DNA from: Branchiostoma floridae
Taxonomy: Eukaryota; Chordata; Leptocardii; Amphioxiformes; Branchiostomatidae
Direction: 5' to 3'
DNA: 64,000 nucleotides
Assembly: GCF_000003815.2 (NCBI RefSeq)
Contig: NC_049988.1
Span: 22,888,091-22,952,090, forward strand
In this document: one piece after another, positions 1 through 9,688 of the stretch
Layout: every line of letters starts with the position of its first letter
Position numbering within the stretch: position 1 is the first letter of the stretch
Translations under genes and position numbers: made by a program
The notes under the pieces: model-generated
Told to the model about the DNA's origin: nothing
Databases searched by the model: none
What the model saw: the letters and a program-made list of their open reading frames with translations, nothing else

Positions 1-4
1 TCAG

Positions 5-3000
5 TAAGGAAGAGAAAACTCAGTGGAGACTTGTGAAGCTAAATTACGGCTACAAGAGAATAGATGCGTTTCGAGGGATGGACTACGTTTTAGACATGGA
101 AGTGGCGAAGGCAGACGGGACAGAAAAGGGGCGTAAACTGGTCCACCTGGTGAGGTCGACACGCCCGCACGTCAGGATGCTGAATCTGCAAAACGTCGCG
201 CAGGAAACTGTCGTCCACTTCATTGTGCCGTTGTCAAGGGTTACGGACCGACTCAGGGATTTCATGAAGGTATGTCAGATTAATATGGTCACGTCAGAAT
301 CCGTTTGTATTGTGTCTGTTTCTGTCAGCCTTTTTAGCTACAGGCTAGTTGAGCAGCCTTGGCTGTGCATGCTGAACTCTTGCCTGGGTACCATCCCATT
401 TCTACCGGGGCTCCTTACACTCGCTACCGTAAAAAATATTTTTAATACTGACCAAAGGTGGTCATATAGTATAAAGATACTTTCCAAAGCTGATTATATC
501 TATCATATTAACCATTAAGTGTTCTGTTGATTCATTGATGGATAGATTTGTAGATTCATTCACTCATTCGTTTACTTATTCATTTATTCACTCATTCATT
601 TACTCATTCATAATTCATTTACCAATTCATTAATTCACTCATTCATTCACTCATTCATTCACTCATTCATTTGCTCATTCATTAGTTCATTTACCAATTC
701 ATTAATTCACTTTCATTCACTCATTCATTCACTCATTCATTAGTTCATTTACCAATTCATTCATTGATTCATTCATTCACTCATACATTCCCTCCTTCCC
801 ACCTGCAGGTGTATGAGAAGGTTTGCCTGGAGATTGGCATGGACACTCACTCATTCATTCATTTACTCATTCACTCACTCATTCATTTGCTCATTCATTA
901 GTTCACTCATTAATTCACTCATTCATTCATTCATTTGCTCATTCATTAATTTATTCACCAATTCATTAATTCACTTTCATTCACTCATTCATTTCCTCAT
1001 TCATTAATTCACTTTCATTCACTCATTCATTTCCTCATTCATTAATTCATTTACCCATTCATTCACTCATTCATTCACTCACTCATTCACTCATACATTC
1101 ACTCCTTCCCACCTGTAGGTGTATGAAAAGGTTTGCCTGGAGACGGTAGCGGCCGTCAGCCTCCTGGGGGGTCTGTTCCTTCACTCATTCATTCACTCAC
1201 TCATTCACTCCTTCTTTCCTTCATTCATTCACTCACTCTTTCCCTCCTGCAGGTGTATGAGAAGGTTTGCCTGCAGACCGGCATGGACACTCATTCATTC
1301 ATTTATAGATTCATTCACTCATTCATTTGCACATTCATTAATTCATTTACCAATTCATTAATTCACTCGTTCATTTACTCATTCATTCCCCCCTTCCTTC
1401 CCACCCACAGGTGTATGAGAAGGTTTGCCTGGAGACCGGTGCTGCCGTCAGCCTCCTCGGTGTTCTGTTCCGGGACAGTCCTGAGGACCAGACCAGCCTG
1501 GACCAGTGTCACTCACTCACTCATTCACTCATTCATTCATTCACCCATTCATTCATTCATTCATCACTCATTCATTCCTTCCTTCCCTACTGCAGGTGTA
1601 TGAGAAGGTTTGCCTGGAGACGGTGCTGCTGTCAGCCTCCTCGGGGTTCTGTTCCTTCACTCATTCATTCAGTCATTCACTCACTCATTCACTCCTTCCT
1701 TCCTTCCTTCATTCACTCATTCATTCCTTCCCTCCCACAGGTGTATGAGAAGGTTTGCCTGGAGACGGGCGCTGCCGTCAGCCTCCTTGGTGTTCTGTTA
1801 CAGGACAGTCCTGAGGACCAGACCAGCCTGGACCAGTGTCATTCACTCACTCATTCATTCACTCACTCACTCATTCACTCACTCCCTCCTTCCCACCTGC
1901 AGGTGTATGAAAAGGTTTGCCTTGAGAGCGGCGCTGCCGTCAGCCTCCTCGGTGTTCTGTTCCGGGACAGTCCTGAGGACCAGACCAGCCTGGATCAGTG
2001 CAAGCAGATGTTCGATCAGTACGCGGCCAAGTACCCCGCCGCGGCGATACGGTAATGCTACTTTTCCGTAAGGCAGAGGCAGCCTATTTTGATTCTCGGT
2101 AATTCGTAGAGATAGCCGTGTTTTGTAATGAGGCAACCGCATGTTGCATAAATGCTTTACTTCATTTTAGCATAATACATAGTTTTTTTTATTACAGCTT
2201 TTTTTCCTGAATTCAGTGTAAAATGTTGTCAGGACCCCCCATGCAGACCCTCAGAAGTGACAAAAGCCATTTGACATGGCTATGCAGGCTTTCCAGTTGA
2301 CGTCATCAGCGCCATGTTAGATTACTGTAAAACACGCGAAGATGCTACTGCTTGATCCTATTACCAGCCAACATGGTCACACGGGGATTCAAATGATAAT
2401 CATTATGACGTCAATGGAAAGCCTGTATTGTTATTATCTTGTAAGGTATGTGGAGGCGGACGGGGAGTTTTCCCGCGCTATCGGGTTGGACACGGGAGCC
2501 CGACAACTGCCGCCAGATGCTCTACTGTTCTTCTGTGACATCGATGTGGACTTCGACCAAGGTGCGCTTTTTTGTTTGTCCATCTTTAGGTTCTGTTAAC
2601 TGTACATATGTCTCTGTGTGTATGTGTATGCCTGTGTACATGTGTCTGTGTGGCAAGTGTGTCTGTGTGAGTTTGTGTGTGTGTGTGGCTATGGGACCGG
2701 TGAGGTGAGGTGAGAGAGATGTGTGTGAGTGTATGTGTGTGTGTGTGTGTGGCTATGGGACCGGTGAGGTGAGGTGAGAGAGGTGTGTGTGTGAGTGTAT
2801 GTGTGTGTGTGTGTGTATGTGTCAGCAAAATTAGCCTGGTATCCTAAACTAATACAGCTGTCAAGTGTCTTTGTCCTCTAATGCATGATCTTCCACCTTT
2901 ATTCCATGTTTAGCCAACAAATGATGAAAAGACTTGGCAGGTTTGGATATCAGTCTTACCAGAATAGGTTGACAGTAAGGATAGGAATACCTTCATTGTC

Positions 3001-6000
3001 TTCTACACTGTGCATCCTATACTTTGTCATAAGTCATATTATAATTACATTGTAAGAACTGGCGAACCTATTACCAACTCACATTTTATGTTGCACAGAC
3101 TTAAATGTAAAAACCTTTATATTCCATATTCTCAGGATTCCTGCAGAGATGTCGGAACAACGCCGAGGTCGGCCGGCAGGTTTTCTACCCGGCGGTGTTC
3201 TCTCAGTACGACCCCGACCTTGTGATGGAGGGCATCCCTGGAAAACCCAAACCTACAAATCTCCGGGACATCAACAAATACAATGGTAAGGACACACACA
3301 AACCTACAAATCTCCGGGACATCAACAAATACAACGGTAAGGACACACACAAACCTACAAATCTCCGGGACATCTCCAAATACAACGGTAAGGACACACA
3401 CAAACCTACAAATCTCCGGGACATCAACAAATACAACGGTAAGGACACACACAAACCTACAAATCTCCGGGACATCAACAAATACAACGGTAAGGACACA
3501 CACAAACCTACAAATCTCCGGGACATCAACAAATACAATGGTGAGGACACACATACAAACCTATCAACATCAACAAGTCACTCACTGTGCAGGGCTCAAA
3601 AATCACTTTTAGGAATAGTTCTCTCTTGCGCATCTGTTTCTCTCTTGCGCATCTGTTTCTCTCTTGCGCATCTGTTTCTCTCTTGCGCATCTGTTTCTCT
3701 CTTGCGCATCTGTTTCTCTCTTGCGCATCTGTTTCTCTCTTGCGCACCTGTTTCTCTCTTGCGCATCTGTTTCTCTCTGGCGCACCTGTTTCTCTCTTGC
3801 GCATCTGTTTCTTTCTGTGCATCTGTTTCTCTCTTGCACATCTGTTTCTCTCTTGCGCACCTGTTTCTCTCTTGCGCATCTGTTTCTCTCTTGCGCATCT
3901 GTTTCTCTCTTACGCACCTGTTTCTCTCTTGCGCATCTATTTCTCTTTCGTGCACCTGTTTCTGTCTAGCGCACCTGTTTCTCTCTTGCACATCTGTTTC
4001 TCTTTCGTGCACCTGCTTCTGTTTCGCGCATCTGTTTCTCTCTTGCGCATCTGTTTCTCTCTTGCGCATCTGTTTCTCTCTTGCGCATCTGTTTCTCTCT
4101 TGCGCATCTGTTTCTCTCTTGCGCATCTGTTTCTCTCTTGCGCATCTGTTTCTCTCTTGCGCACCTGTTTCTCTCTTGCGCATCTGTTTCTGTCTTACGC
4201 ACCTGTTTCTCTCTTGCGCATCTGTTTCTCTCTTGTGCACCTGTTTCTCTTTCGTGCACCTGCTTCTGTTTCGCGCATCTGTTTCTCTGTCGCGCATGTG
4301 TTTCTCTCTTTTGCATCTGTTTCTCTCTTTTGCATCTGTTTCTCTCTTGCGCATCTGTTTCTCTCTTGCGCATCTGTTTCTCTCTTGCACATCTGTTTCT
4401 CTCTTGGGCACCTGTTTCTCTCTTGCGCATCTGTTTCTCTCTTGCGCATCTGTTTCTCTCACGCGCATCTGTTTCTCTCTTGAGCATTCTGTTTCTCTCT
4501 TGCGCATCTGTTTCTCTCTTGGGCATCTGTTTCTCTCTTGCGCATGTGTTTCTCTCTTGCGCATGTGTTTCTCTCTTTTGCATCTGTTTCTCTCTTGCGC
4601 ATCTGTTTCTCTCTTGCGCATCTGTTTCTCTCTTGTGCATCTGTTTCTCTTTTGCGGACCTGCTTCTCTCTTGCGCACCTGTTTCTCTTTTGCCCACATA
4701 TTTCTGTCATGCACCTGTTTCTGTCGAGCATCTGCTTCTCTCTTGCGTATCTGTTTCTCTCTTACGCACCTGTTTCTCTCTTGTGCACCTGCTTCTCTCT
4801 TGCGCACCTGTTTCTCTGTCGCGCACATATTTCTGTCGCGCACCTGTTTCTTTGTCGCGCACCTGTTCCTGTCGAGCATCTTGTGTGGTTTTACTGTGCC
4901 TGGTCCCGACCTCCGGTTGTTGATGTATGATGTACTGTGGCTATGTAAAAACTAATGTGACTTATTGTAGTCAGACCGAGTCTCGGACAAATTTGTGTGG
5001 CAGGATCATAAGTTATTTGTTTTTTGTTTGTTAGTGCTCTCTTTCTGTAACGTTTCTTGCTGTACTTTGGCCTTGGTTATTTGTTTGGGTCTGTGTTTAT
5101 TTGTTTGGGTCTGTGTTTTGGATATATTATGGCAATGGATGGCCTGTATGAACAGATGTTTTTCTATTTGTTTGTCTCTTTATTCATCTGTATTTTTCTT
5201 CATCACTATCTGTTTCAGGATTTTGGATGTACTAGGGTTACGGCATGGCTTGAATGTACAGTTGTTTGTTTATTTGTTTGTTTGTCTGTTTACCCCAGGA
5301 TTTTGGATGTACTACGTTAATGGCATGTCCTGTATATACAGATGTTTATTTGTTTGTTTACTTGTTTGTTTACCGCAGGATTCTGGATGTACTACGGCTA
5401 CGGCATGGCGTGTATGTATAACCAAGACTACCGCTCCGTGGGGGGGTTCAACCTGGACATCCATGGGTGGGGGGGCGAGGACGTTGAACTCTACGAGCGA
5501 CACGTCAGGAGTGACCTTCAGGTACGCACAGTTTCTTTCTTAGTCTTTGTTGTGTTTAGCCTTTTACCTACCACTTTTACTTCTTTAAGAAAGCCTAAGC
5601 TTAGAGAGTTAAATGAAAGAAAGCATGAAAGTTATTGATTGATTGATTCATTGACATGTCCATGATTGACTTTTGAATTTGCAATAACAATGGTAAAGGA
5701 GCTACAGGAGCTACAGATACTGTAAATGCATTTAAGTTGGCGGAGATTTAATTTCGCGGTAGCAGAAAAAAGACTTTTTGTGGTGGTTTAAAGTAAGCGC
5801 CATGCACTGTAGTCTCTTACTGCCATGTGAAAATGTTACCATGAACATTAAACCAACGTGAAAGTTTCTAGCCTGGTATTCAGCCGGTAATATAGCTCCC
5901 GAGGTCTCTTCTCGCCGCAGGGCAAGGACAAAGAGGAGAGAAGAGCTCCGGGAGCCTATATTACGGCTGCATACCAGGCTAGAAAGTTTCTGCATTTACA

Positions 6001-6399
6001 GTACATGTATTTCTGTGATTGCTTCAATAACATTGCCTTTTTATTTTCGGGGCTATTACAGGTGTTCCGTGCCATGGACCCAGCCCTGGTCCAATGTTAC
6101 CTCCACACTAACTCCCCTCTGTCTGCTCCCCCTGTACTACTTACTTCAGGTGTTCCGTGCCAGGCTGTACCACCTCACTAACTACCCTCTGTTTGCTCCC
6201 TCTGCACTACTTACTGCAGGTGTTTCGTGCCATGGACCCCGCACTTGTCCACCGTTACCACGCCAAGACCTGTGACCCCGACTTGACCCGCGACCAGTAC
6301 CGGATGTGCGTCGGCGCGCTGTCCGAAACGATGGCGTCCAAAGCGCAGCTCGGGGTCAAACTACTGACCTTGCAGGGGAAGCTACCACCGGCTGCCTGA
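5..6399 (+). CDS. CHSY1: Chondroitin sulfate synthase, CHSY1/3-like (3' portion, six exons)
   Basis: Exons read from splice sites and continuous phase: 5-269, 1903-2051, 2446-2561, 3136-3285, 5379-5521, 6220-6399 (TGA at 6397-6399); 333 residues. The 5' exons lie left of the window. This is the C-terminal half of a bifunctional Golgi glycosyltransferase that lengthens chondroitin; this half is the GalNAc-transferase (GT7/CHGN) domain. Visible family marks in order: YGYKRIDAFRGMDYVLDMEV; VHFIVPLSRV; GEFSRAIGLD; LLFFCDIDVDF with the DxD metal/UDP-sugar motif; FLQRCRNNAEVG; VFYPAVFSQYDP; GFWMYYGYGMACMY; GGFNLDIHGWGGEDVELY; CDPDLTRDQYRMC. The FLQRCR, FSQYDP and GFW..YG blocks fit CHSY1/CHSY3 better than CSGALNACT1/2, but I cannot separate CHSY1 from CHSY3; invertebrates may have one pro-orthologue. 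Four of the six exons (second, fourth, fifth and sixth) carry tandem partial copies at a junction. Confidence 0.88.
541..804. repeat. CATT/ACTC-type low-complexity tandem repeat in CHSY intron
   Basis: Degenerate short repeats of the type CATTCACTCATTCATT fill the intron between the first two CHSY exons. The same motif then separates the partial exon copies further right. Open reading frames here encode only HSFIHSLTHS-like peptides and are not genes. Confidence 0.9.
805..1902 (+). repeat. Tandem partial copies of CHSY exon 1903-2051 with their 3' splice sites
   Basis: Six incomplete copies of the acceptor plus exon start (cag|GTGTATGAgAAGGTTTG) occur at about 812, 1120, 1253, 1411, 1596 and 1741, before the full exon at 1903. 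Copies break off at three distances: after about 30 nt, after about 75 nt (CTGTTCC), or after about 97 nt (GACCAGTGTC). Each then passes into CATTCACTC repeat. Every copy keeps a usable AG acceptor but none keeps a donor, so only the last can be a normal internal exon. Confidence 0.9.
2446..2561 (+). CDS. CHSY1: CHSY exon with the DxD active-site motif
   Basis: Phase 2 entry (CG from the previous exon plus G gives Arg), phase 1 exit before GTGCGC. The peptide ends in LLFFCDIDVDFDQ. The Asp-Ile-Asp triplet is the metal-coordinating DxD expected in an active GalNAc-transferase domain, so this domain looks catalytically competent. The acceptor (TTATCTTGTAAG) is pyrimidine-poor but phase and family alignment support it. 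Unlike its neighbours, this exon has no tandem copies at either junction. Confidence 0.85.
2600..2825. repeat. GT-rich microsatellite with a short nested tandem duplication
   Basis: TG/TGTA runs enclose two near-identical units containing GGCTATGGGACCGGTGAGGT, about 61 bp apart (near 2690 and 2750). The repeat is just 3' of the DxD exon and contains no recognisable exon sequence. Confidence 0.85.
3250..3550 (+). repeat. 51-bp tandem array spanning the 5' splice site of CHSY exon 3136-3285
   Basis: Six units start at 3250, 3301, 3352, 3403, 3454 and 3505, exactly 51 bp apart. Each holds the exon end (ACCTACAAATCTCCGGGACA... AAATACAA), a GGTAAGG donor (the last is GGTGAGG) and ACACACAA. Because 51 is 17 codons, the frame stays open and each extra unit would add KDTHKPTNLRDINKYNG in phase. 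Confidence 0.93.
3618..4885. repeat. 19-bp minisatellite (TTGCGCATCTGTTTCTCTC), about 66 copies
   Basis: Successive TTGCGC starts at 3664, 3683 and 3702 give the 19-bp period. Later units are diverged (gcacctg, gcatgtg, tttgcatc variants). Since 19 is not a multiple of 3 and the unit has no stop in most frames, long spurious ORFs appear on both strands. The array lies inside the CHSY intron 3286-5378. Confidence 0.93.
5110..5378 (+). repeat. Tandem partial copies of CHSY exon 5379-5521 with 3' splice sites
   Basis: Two clear copies of cag|GATTTTGGATGTACTA (near 5219 and 5300) and one worn copy (near 5114, ttttggatatattatggcaatgg) precede the full exon. They are separated by TTTG-rich spacers, with a period of about 80-100 bp. 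The copies stop after about 45 nt of exon-like sequence and carry mutations that break the peptide (for example TAG after GGATGTAC). Confidence 0.88.
5715..6002. mobile_element. Palindromic MITE (CTGTAAATGCA ends) with a nested foldback insertion
   Basis: Left end TACTGTAAATGCATTTAAG and right end TTTCTGCATTTACAGTA are inverted. The inside holds the family's 'cgcggtagcag ... catgcactgtagtctcttactgcc' core, shared with copies near 37464, 40245 and 51867. A second hairpin interrupts it at about 5869-5987, running from TAGCCTGGTATTCAG to ATACCAGGCTA. TA target duplication is likely but ambiguous. Confidence 0.75.
6055..6219 (+). repeat. Tandem partial copies of the last CHSY exon with 3' splice sites
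   Basis: Two copies of cag|GTGTTCCGTGCC start at 6062 and 6150 before the full exon at 6220. They differ in length (38 nt and about 15 nt of match) and are joined by ACTAACTCCCCTCTG / TACTACTTACT spacers. Confidence 0.88.
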
Positions 6400-9299
6400 G
6401 GGGTGCTGAGTTGTATACAAAGGAATCACTAAGAAATCTGTAACAAATTTATTTTATGTACAGTCAAACCTGTACTTAAGTAGTGACCAGTTCTGGACAA
6501 GGACTACAATGTGACCACTTTTTAACAAGCAAAAGTCTGTCATTATAGACTTGATTTATTATACAGAATTTAGTGATGAGAGCAAATGATAGTAAGGTTT
6601 AATTCATGTGATTGAAAAGGCAGTAGAAATGAGGAAATCTTGAGCAACTTTTACAATCTTGCCACTATCTACGTTGCCATTAAAAACTTCTGCCAGTCTT
6701 GCCATTGATCCATTTTCGCACTACAGGTAACATGGGGTCCAGCCTTTTATCAAGGAAGCTCATCTGTGTTGGTTGTGATCATAGTACAATGCTTAACTTC
6801 CTTCAAACACAATGGTATGCATGGATCAAAATGTAAACTAGCTAGAGATCTTACACATGATCAGCAATTGGTCAAACTTGCCAGGAAGTTTAAAATGCCC
6901 ACTGTCTCAGCCTTGTTAGCTTTGGTTCGCTCCCAACAGTTCTTTAAGCTCTACTGGATGAAAATGTGCTATGGAAGAAGCTCTGTCTTCCTTCGAACTG
7001 TTATATAGGTGTCATTAAACACATAAGTGGCCTGACGTTCCATAGGTAGTTATCATAAGACAATCAGGTATGTAGGTTTTAAGATGGGCATTAGCTATTC
7101 ATCGTGACATTGTTCCTATAATAGCGCCATCATCTTTAATATTTCACTATGTTTTATCATGTGCAAATGACTTAAGTTAGCCAAATCAAGTCATGTTGCC
7201 TCTAGAATCTAGATTCAACTTTCATGTCTAAGAAAAAGTCTTGGACTATTATACGTTTATACCTGTATGATTGTACACATTGTGACAGAATATATGATAT
7301 CATACAGTAAATAATTATGCAGTAAAAAGTTAAGTTGCAGAATTGGAAGACAAAATTATCAGATTTTGACCGACCAAAGTTTCTTGGACTGAAAGGAACT
7401 CGTGTCGTAAACATGTGCCAAGACACCCAGACTGTCCTGTCTTTCCTTACCCACCTTCTTAAGACAAGACTCAGATCCTTGGTGTTTTCTTGCTTATCTA
7501 TGCAGAACTTAAGTCTTATTTAAGACTTCTTGAATGCGGGTACTAGTATCTATTGTTCAGAGATGTATGTAAATAATATACGTAAACTATAGCGTGTGTA
7601 TTCTCAGTTGCCTAATGCCAATGCAATAATGTCGCATAATGCAATCATGGATGTTAATGAATTGTTTGATTGAATACTGTCATCAGGATGTGAAATTCTC
7701 ATAGAATTATATAGTTAGAGTTTAGCTTCTTATGATTTTTCTATTGCCTAAAGTTGTACAAATGATAAACAAAAGAAAGAGATAAGAGTATATCAAAACT
7801 TGATGCCAAGTACAAGTATATGACCTTGATTGATTGATTGATTGTGCAACTATAACCAAAGCCAATACAGCAATGCAAGCAAAATTGACAAATCACTGTA
7901 GGTTCTTACAGAATTGATTGTATAGAATGAAAGTTTACAAATAGAATAAACCAGATAGTATAGTTAAACTGAGTGAGTTAATAATTGAGAGTTAGTGAGG
8001 CTGTTTTAGTGAGAGTGAATGAATGTGTGAGTGAGTGAGTGGATAAGTGAGTGTACTGAAAAAGTTATTGACTCAAATCCAACTACAAGTAAGTTAGACA
8101 ATATATAATTGAGGGTTGTTACCTTTATAAGAAAATCTAGATGGAAAAGTTTGTATATTAAAACATATACCATGGGTATGAGTACACTTCTTAGTTGTTA
8201 TTTAGACTCCTAGATATGTTAAATGAGGATTGTGTAATATTACATTTACTTACTAGATTATTTGCTGCAGTTGTGAATTTTGGAAGCAGAAATAAGCATC
8301 ATGAATGTGAAAAATATCACCTTGTCTCTTTGCTAGCCTGTGTTCACACAATCTCTCACTAAAAAAAGGTAAAGTTAAAGTTTGCCCATGCATCTGCAGA
8401 CGCGTAGGGTGGCGCCCATCCCCACTTCGAAGCCCTTGGGCCACACATGTGCAAGCCACTACAGCAGGGGGCTGGTCCACTGGTAGTGATGTGTGTTTAA
8501 CTCCCATACTCTTCTCATTAGCTGGCTGGCTGGGGTAATGACCCCCTCCTAGTTACTGGCAACTGTAAGGCCGGCCGCTTGGAACGCGATTTTAGTCAGG
8601 CTACATCTTTGCCATCTTTCAGACAATTTCCCTTTTGGGCTCAAGCCAGAACATGATGAATTGACAGATTTAGTTACAGGAACATGATAAAATTGAACTC
8701 ATGATGAAAGAGGAAGTGCAAGTCCATAAAAGGCTGCTGCTTCCTTATAGAAACTGGAAGGGAAACAAAAATGTTGGAGGAAGTACATTTTGGCCATTTT
8801 TTCCTCTTGTGGAAACTGCAACAGAAACAAAAGTATTCAAATTTGACCTCAATAAAGGTTTGACATCCTGTTAACTGAATAAGTTTTCTAAAATGCCTTA
8901 GAAAATCTTCAAAAATTTCTGAAATTAGAACGTCTATATCCAGACAGAACTTCAGTATCGCATTTTATGTTCAATAGATAGAAATCCTAGACACAAAGTA
9001 GGCAAAACAAAATAAAGAAAGGAAGAAAGAAAACTTAACACACTCTCAATGACATCCATACGTTGTATGTCAGATATAAAATGGGCAAGGTTTCATGTGT
9101 ATTTATATTTGCCCTCTATCGTTTTTGGTTAGCAAAGTTCTGTACTTGGACAGCACCAAACCGAGAAGACCAAAACAGTTTAAACTTGACTCGAAATTTC
9201 AAAGTCATTCTGTCTATTCTTTGCCTGCAGTTCAAACAAACATCGCTAGGTGGCGCCCGTGAGAGGTCAAAGTAGGTCAATATTGGCTCGGGCGACACT
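6400..9299. other. CHSY 3' flank and intergenic sequence
   Basis: No supported exon was seen on either strand. AT-rich sequence with short TGATTGAT and GTGAGTGA runs (7827-7845, 7975-8050). An AATAAA at 7945-7950 is one possible polyadenylation signal for CHSY but has no other support. Confidence 0.5.
8336..8608. mobile_element. Foldback-like element interrupted by a SINE-like insertion
   Basis: The outer element begins TAGCCTGTGTTCACACAATC and ends AGTCAGGCTA; an uninterrupted relative lies at about 59741-59815. Between about 8363 and 8519 it is broken by a unit containing ACTACAGCAGGGGGCTGG and CTCCCATACTCTT, which recurs near 34440-34500 in an FMNL intron. Assignment to a named family was not possible. 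Confidence 0.5.
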
Positions 9300-9571
9300 T
9301 GAATGGAGGCCGCGAGAAAAGAGCAAACAAGAACTGCGCTCCTCGGGTGTATAACGGTTTTTAAGTGTTCGGACTTGCACACGAGGGCTGTTTGCCGCTT
9401 CTGAAGACACAAAGAAGCGCCACGAATCCCAGGAGGATCACAGAAAGGCCGGATTAACCGATAAGAAACTTGTATCAAGTTGACGATCTGAACCGGGCCG
9501 CGAGGATCGCCAAAAGGAGTCCGATGTGAGTTTTGGCCAACGGAAGTGACTCCGCCACTGATAGCTCCAGT
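9290..9571 (+). promoter_or_regulatory. Probable FMNL 5'UTR / promoter region
   Basis: A locally GC-richer stretch with several CpGs ends at the FMNL start codon, in contrast to AT-rich flanks on both sides. No TATA box was recognised. The transcription start cannot be placed from sequence alone. Confidence 0.35.
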
Positions 9572-9688
9572 ATGGGGAACGGGGAGAGTACGCCAGACCC
9601 TGCCCTGCGACACAACACCACCGCAGCAAGCATGAAGAGCCCCATGCCGGACCAGACAGAGCTAGAGGAGAGGTTCGCCAGAGTTTTG
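9572..9688 (+). CDS. FMNL: FMNL exon 1: start codon and N-myristoylation motif
   Basis: ATG at 9572-9574; 39 codons, phase 0 exit at GTGAGT. The protein starts MGNGEST: Gly2 with Ser6 fits an N-myristoyltransferase substrate, as in vertebrate FMNLs, and implies membrane anchoring. The exon ends [10 protein letters not shown], matching the family sequence just before the GTPase-binding domain. It is followed by a 16-kb intron. Confidence 0.9.

Noticed and set aside
1133-2071. Overlapping ORFs rich in HSFIHSL
   Set aside because: Readings of CATTCACTC repeats between partial exon copies; only 1903-2051 fits CHSY.
3596-4879. 427-codon minus-strand ORF with KRETDAQERNRCAREKQ repeats
   Set aside because: Antisense reading of the 19-bp minisatellite; no start context, no non-repeat sequence, no homologue recognised.
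3195-4955. 586-codon plus-strand ORF across the CHSY exon and minisatellite
   Set aside because: It is the true exon (to 3285) running through a 51-bp and a 19-bp repeat; the donor at 3286 and the continuation at 5379 explain the gene.
1-6399. CSGALNACT1/2 instead of CHSY
   Set aside because: CSGALNACT also has a DxD and GEFSRG block, but FLQRCR, FSQYDP, CDPxLxxxQYxMC and YGYKR...GMDYVLD fit CHSY1/3 better.
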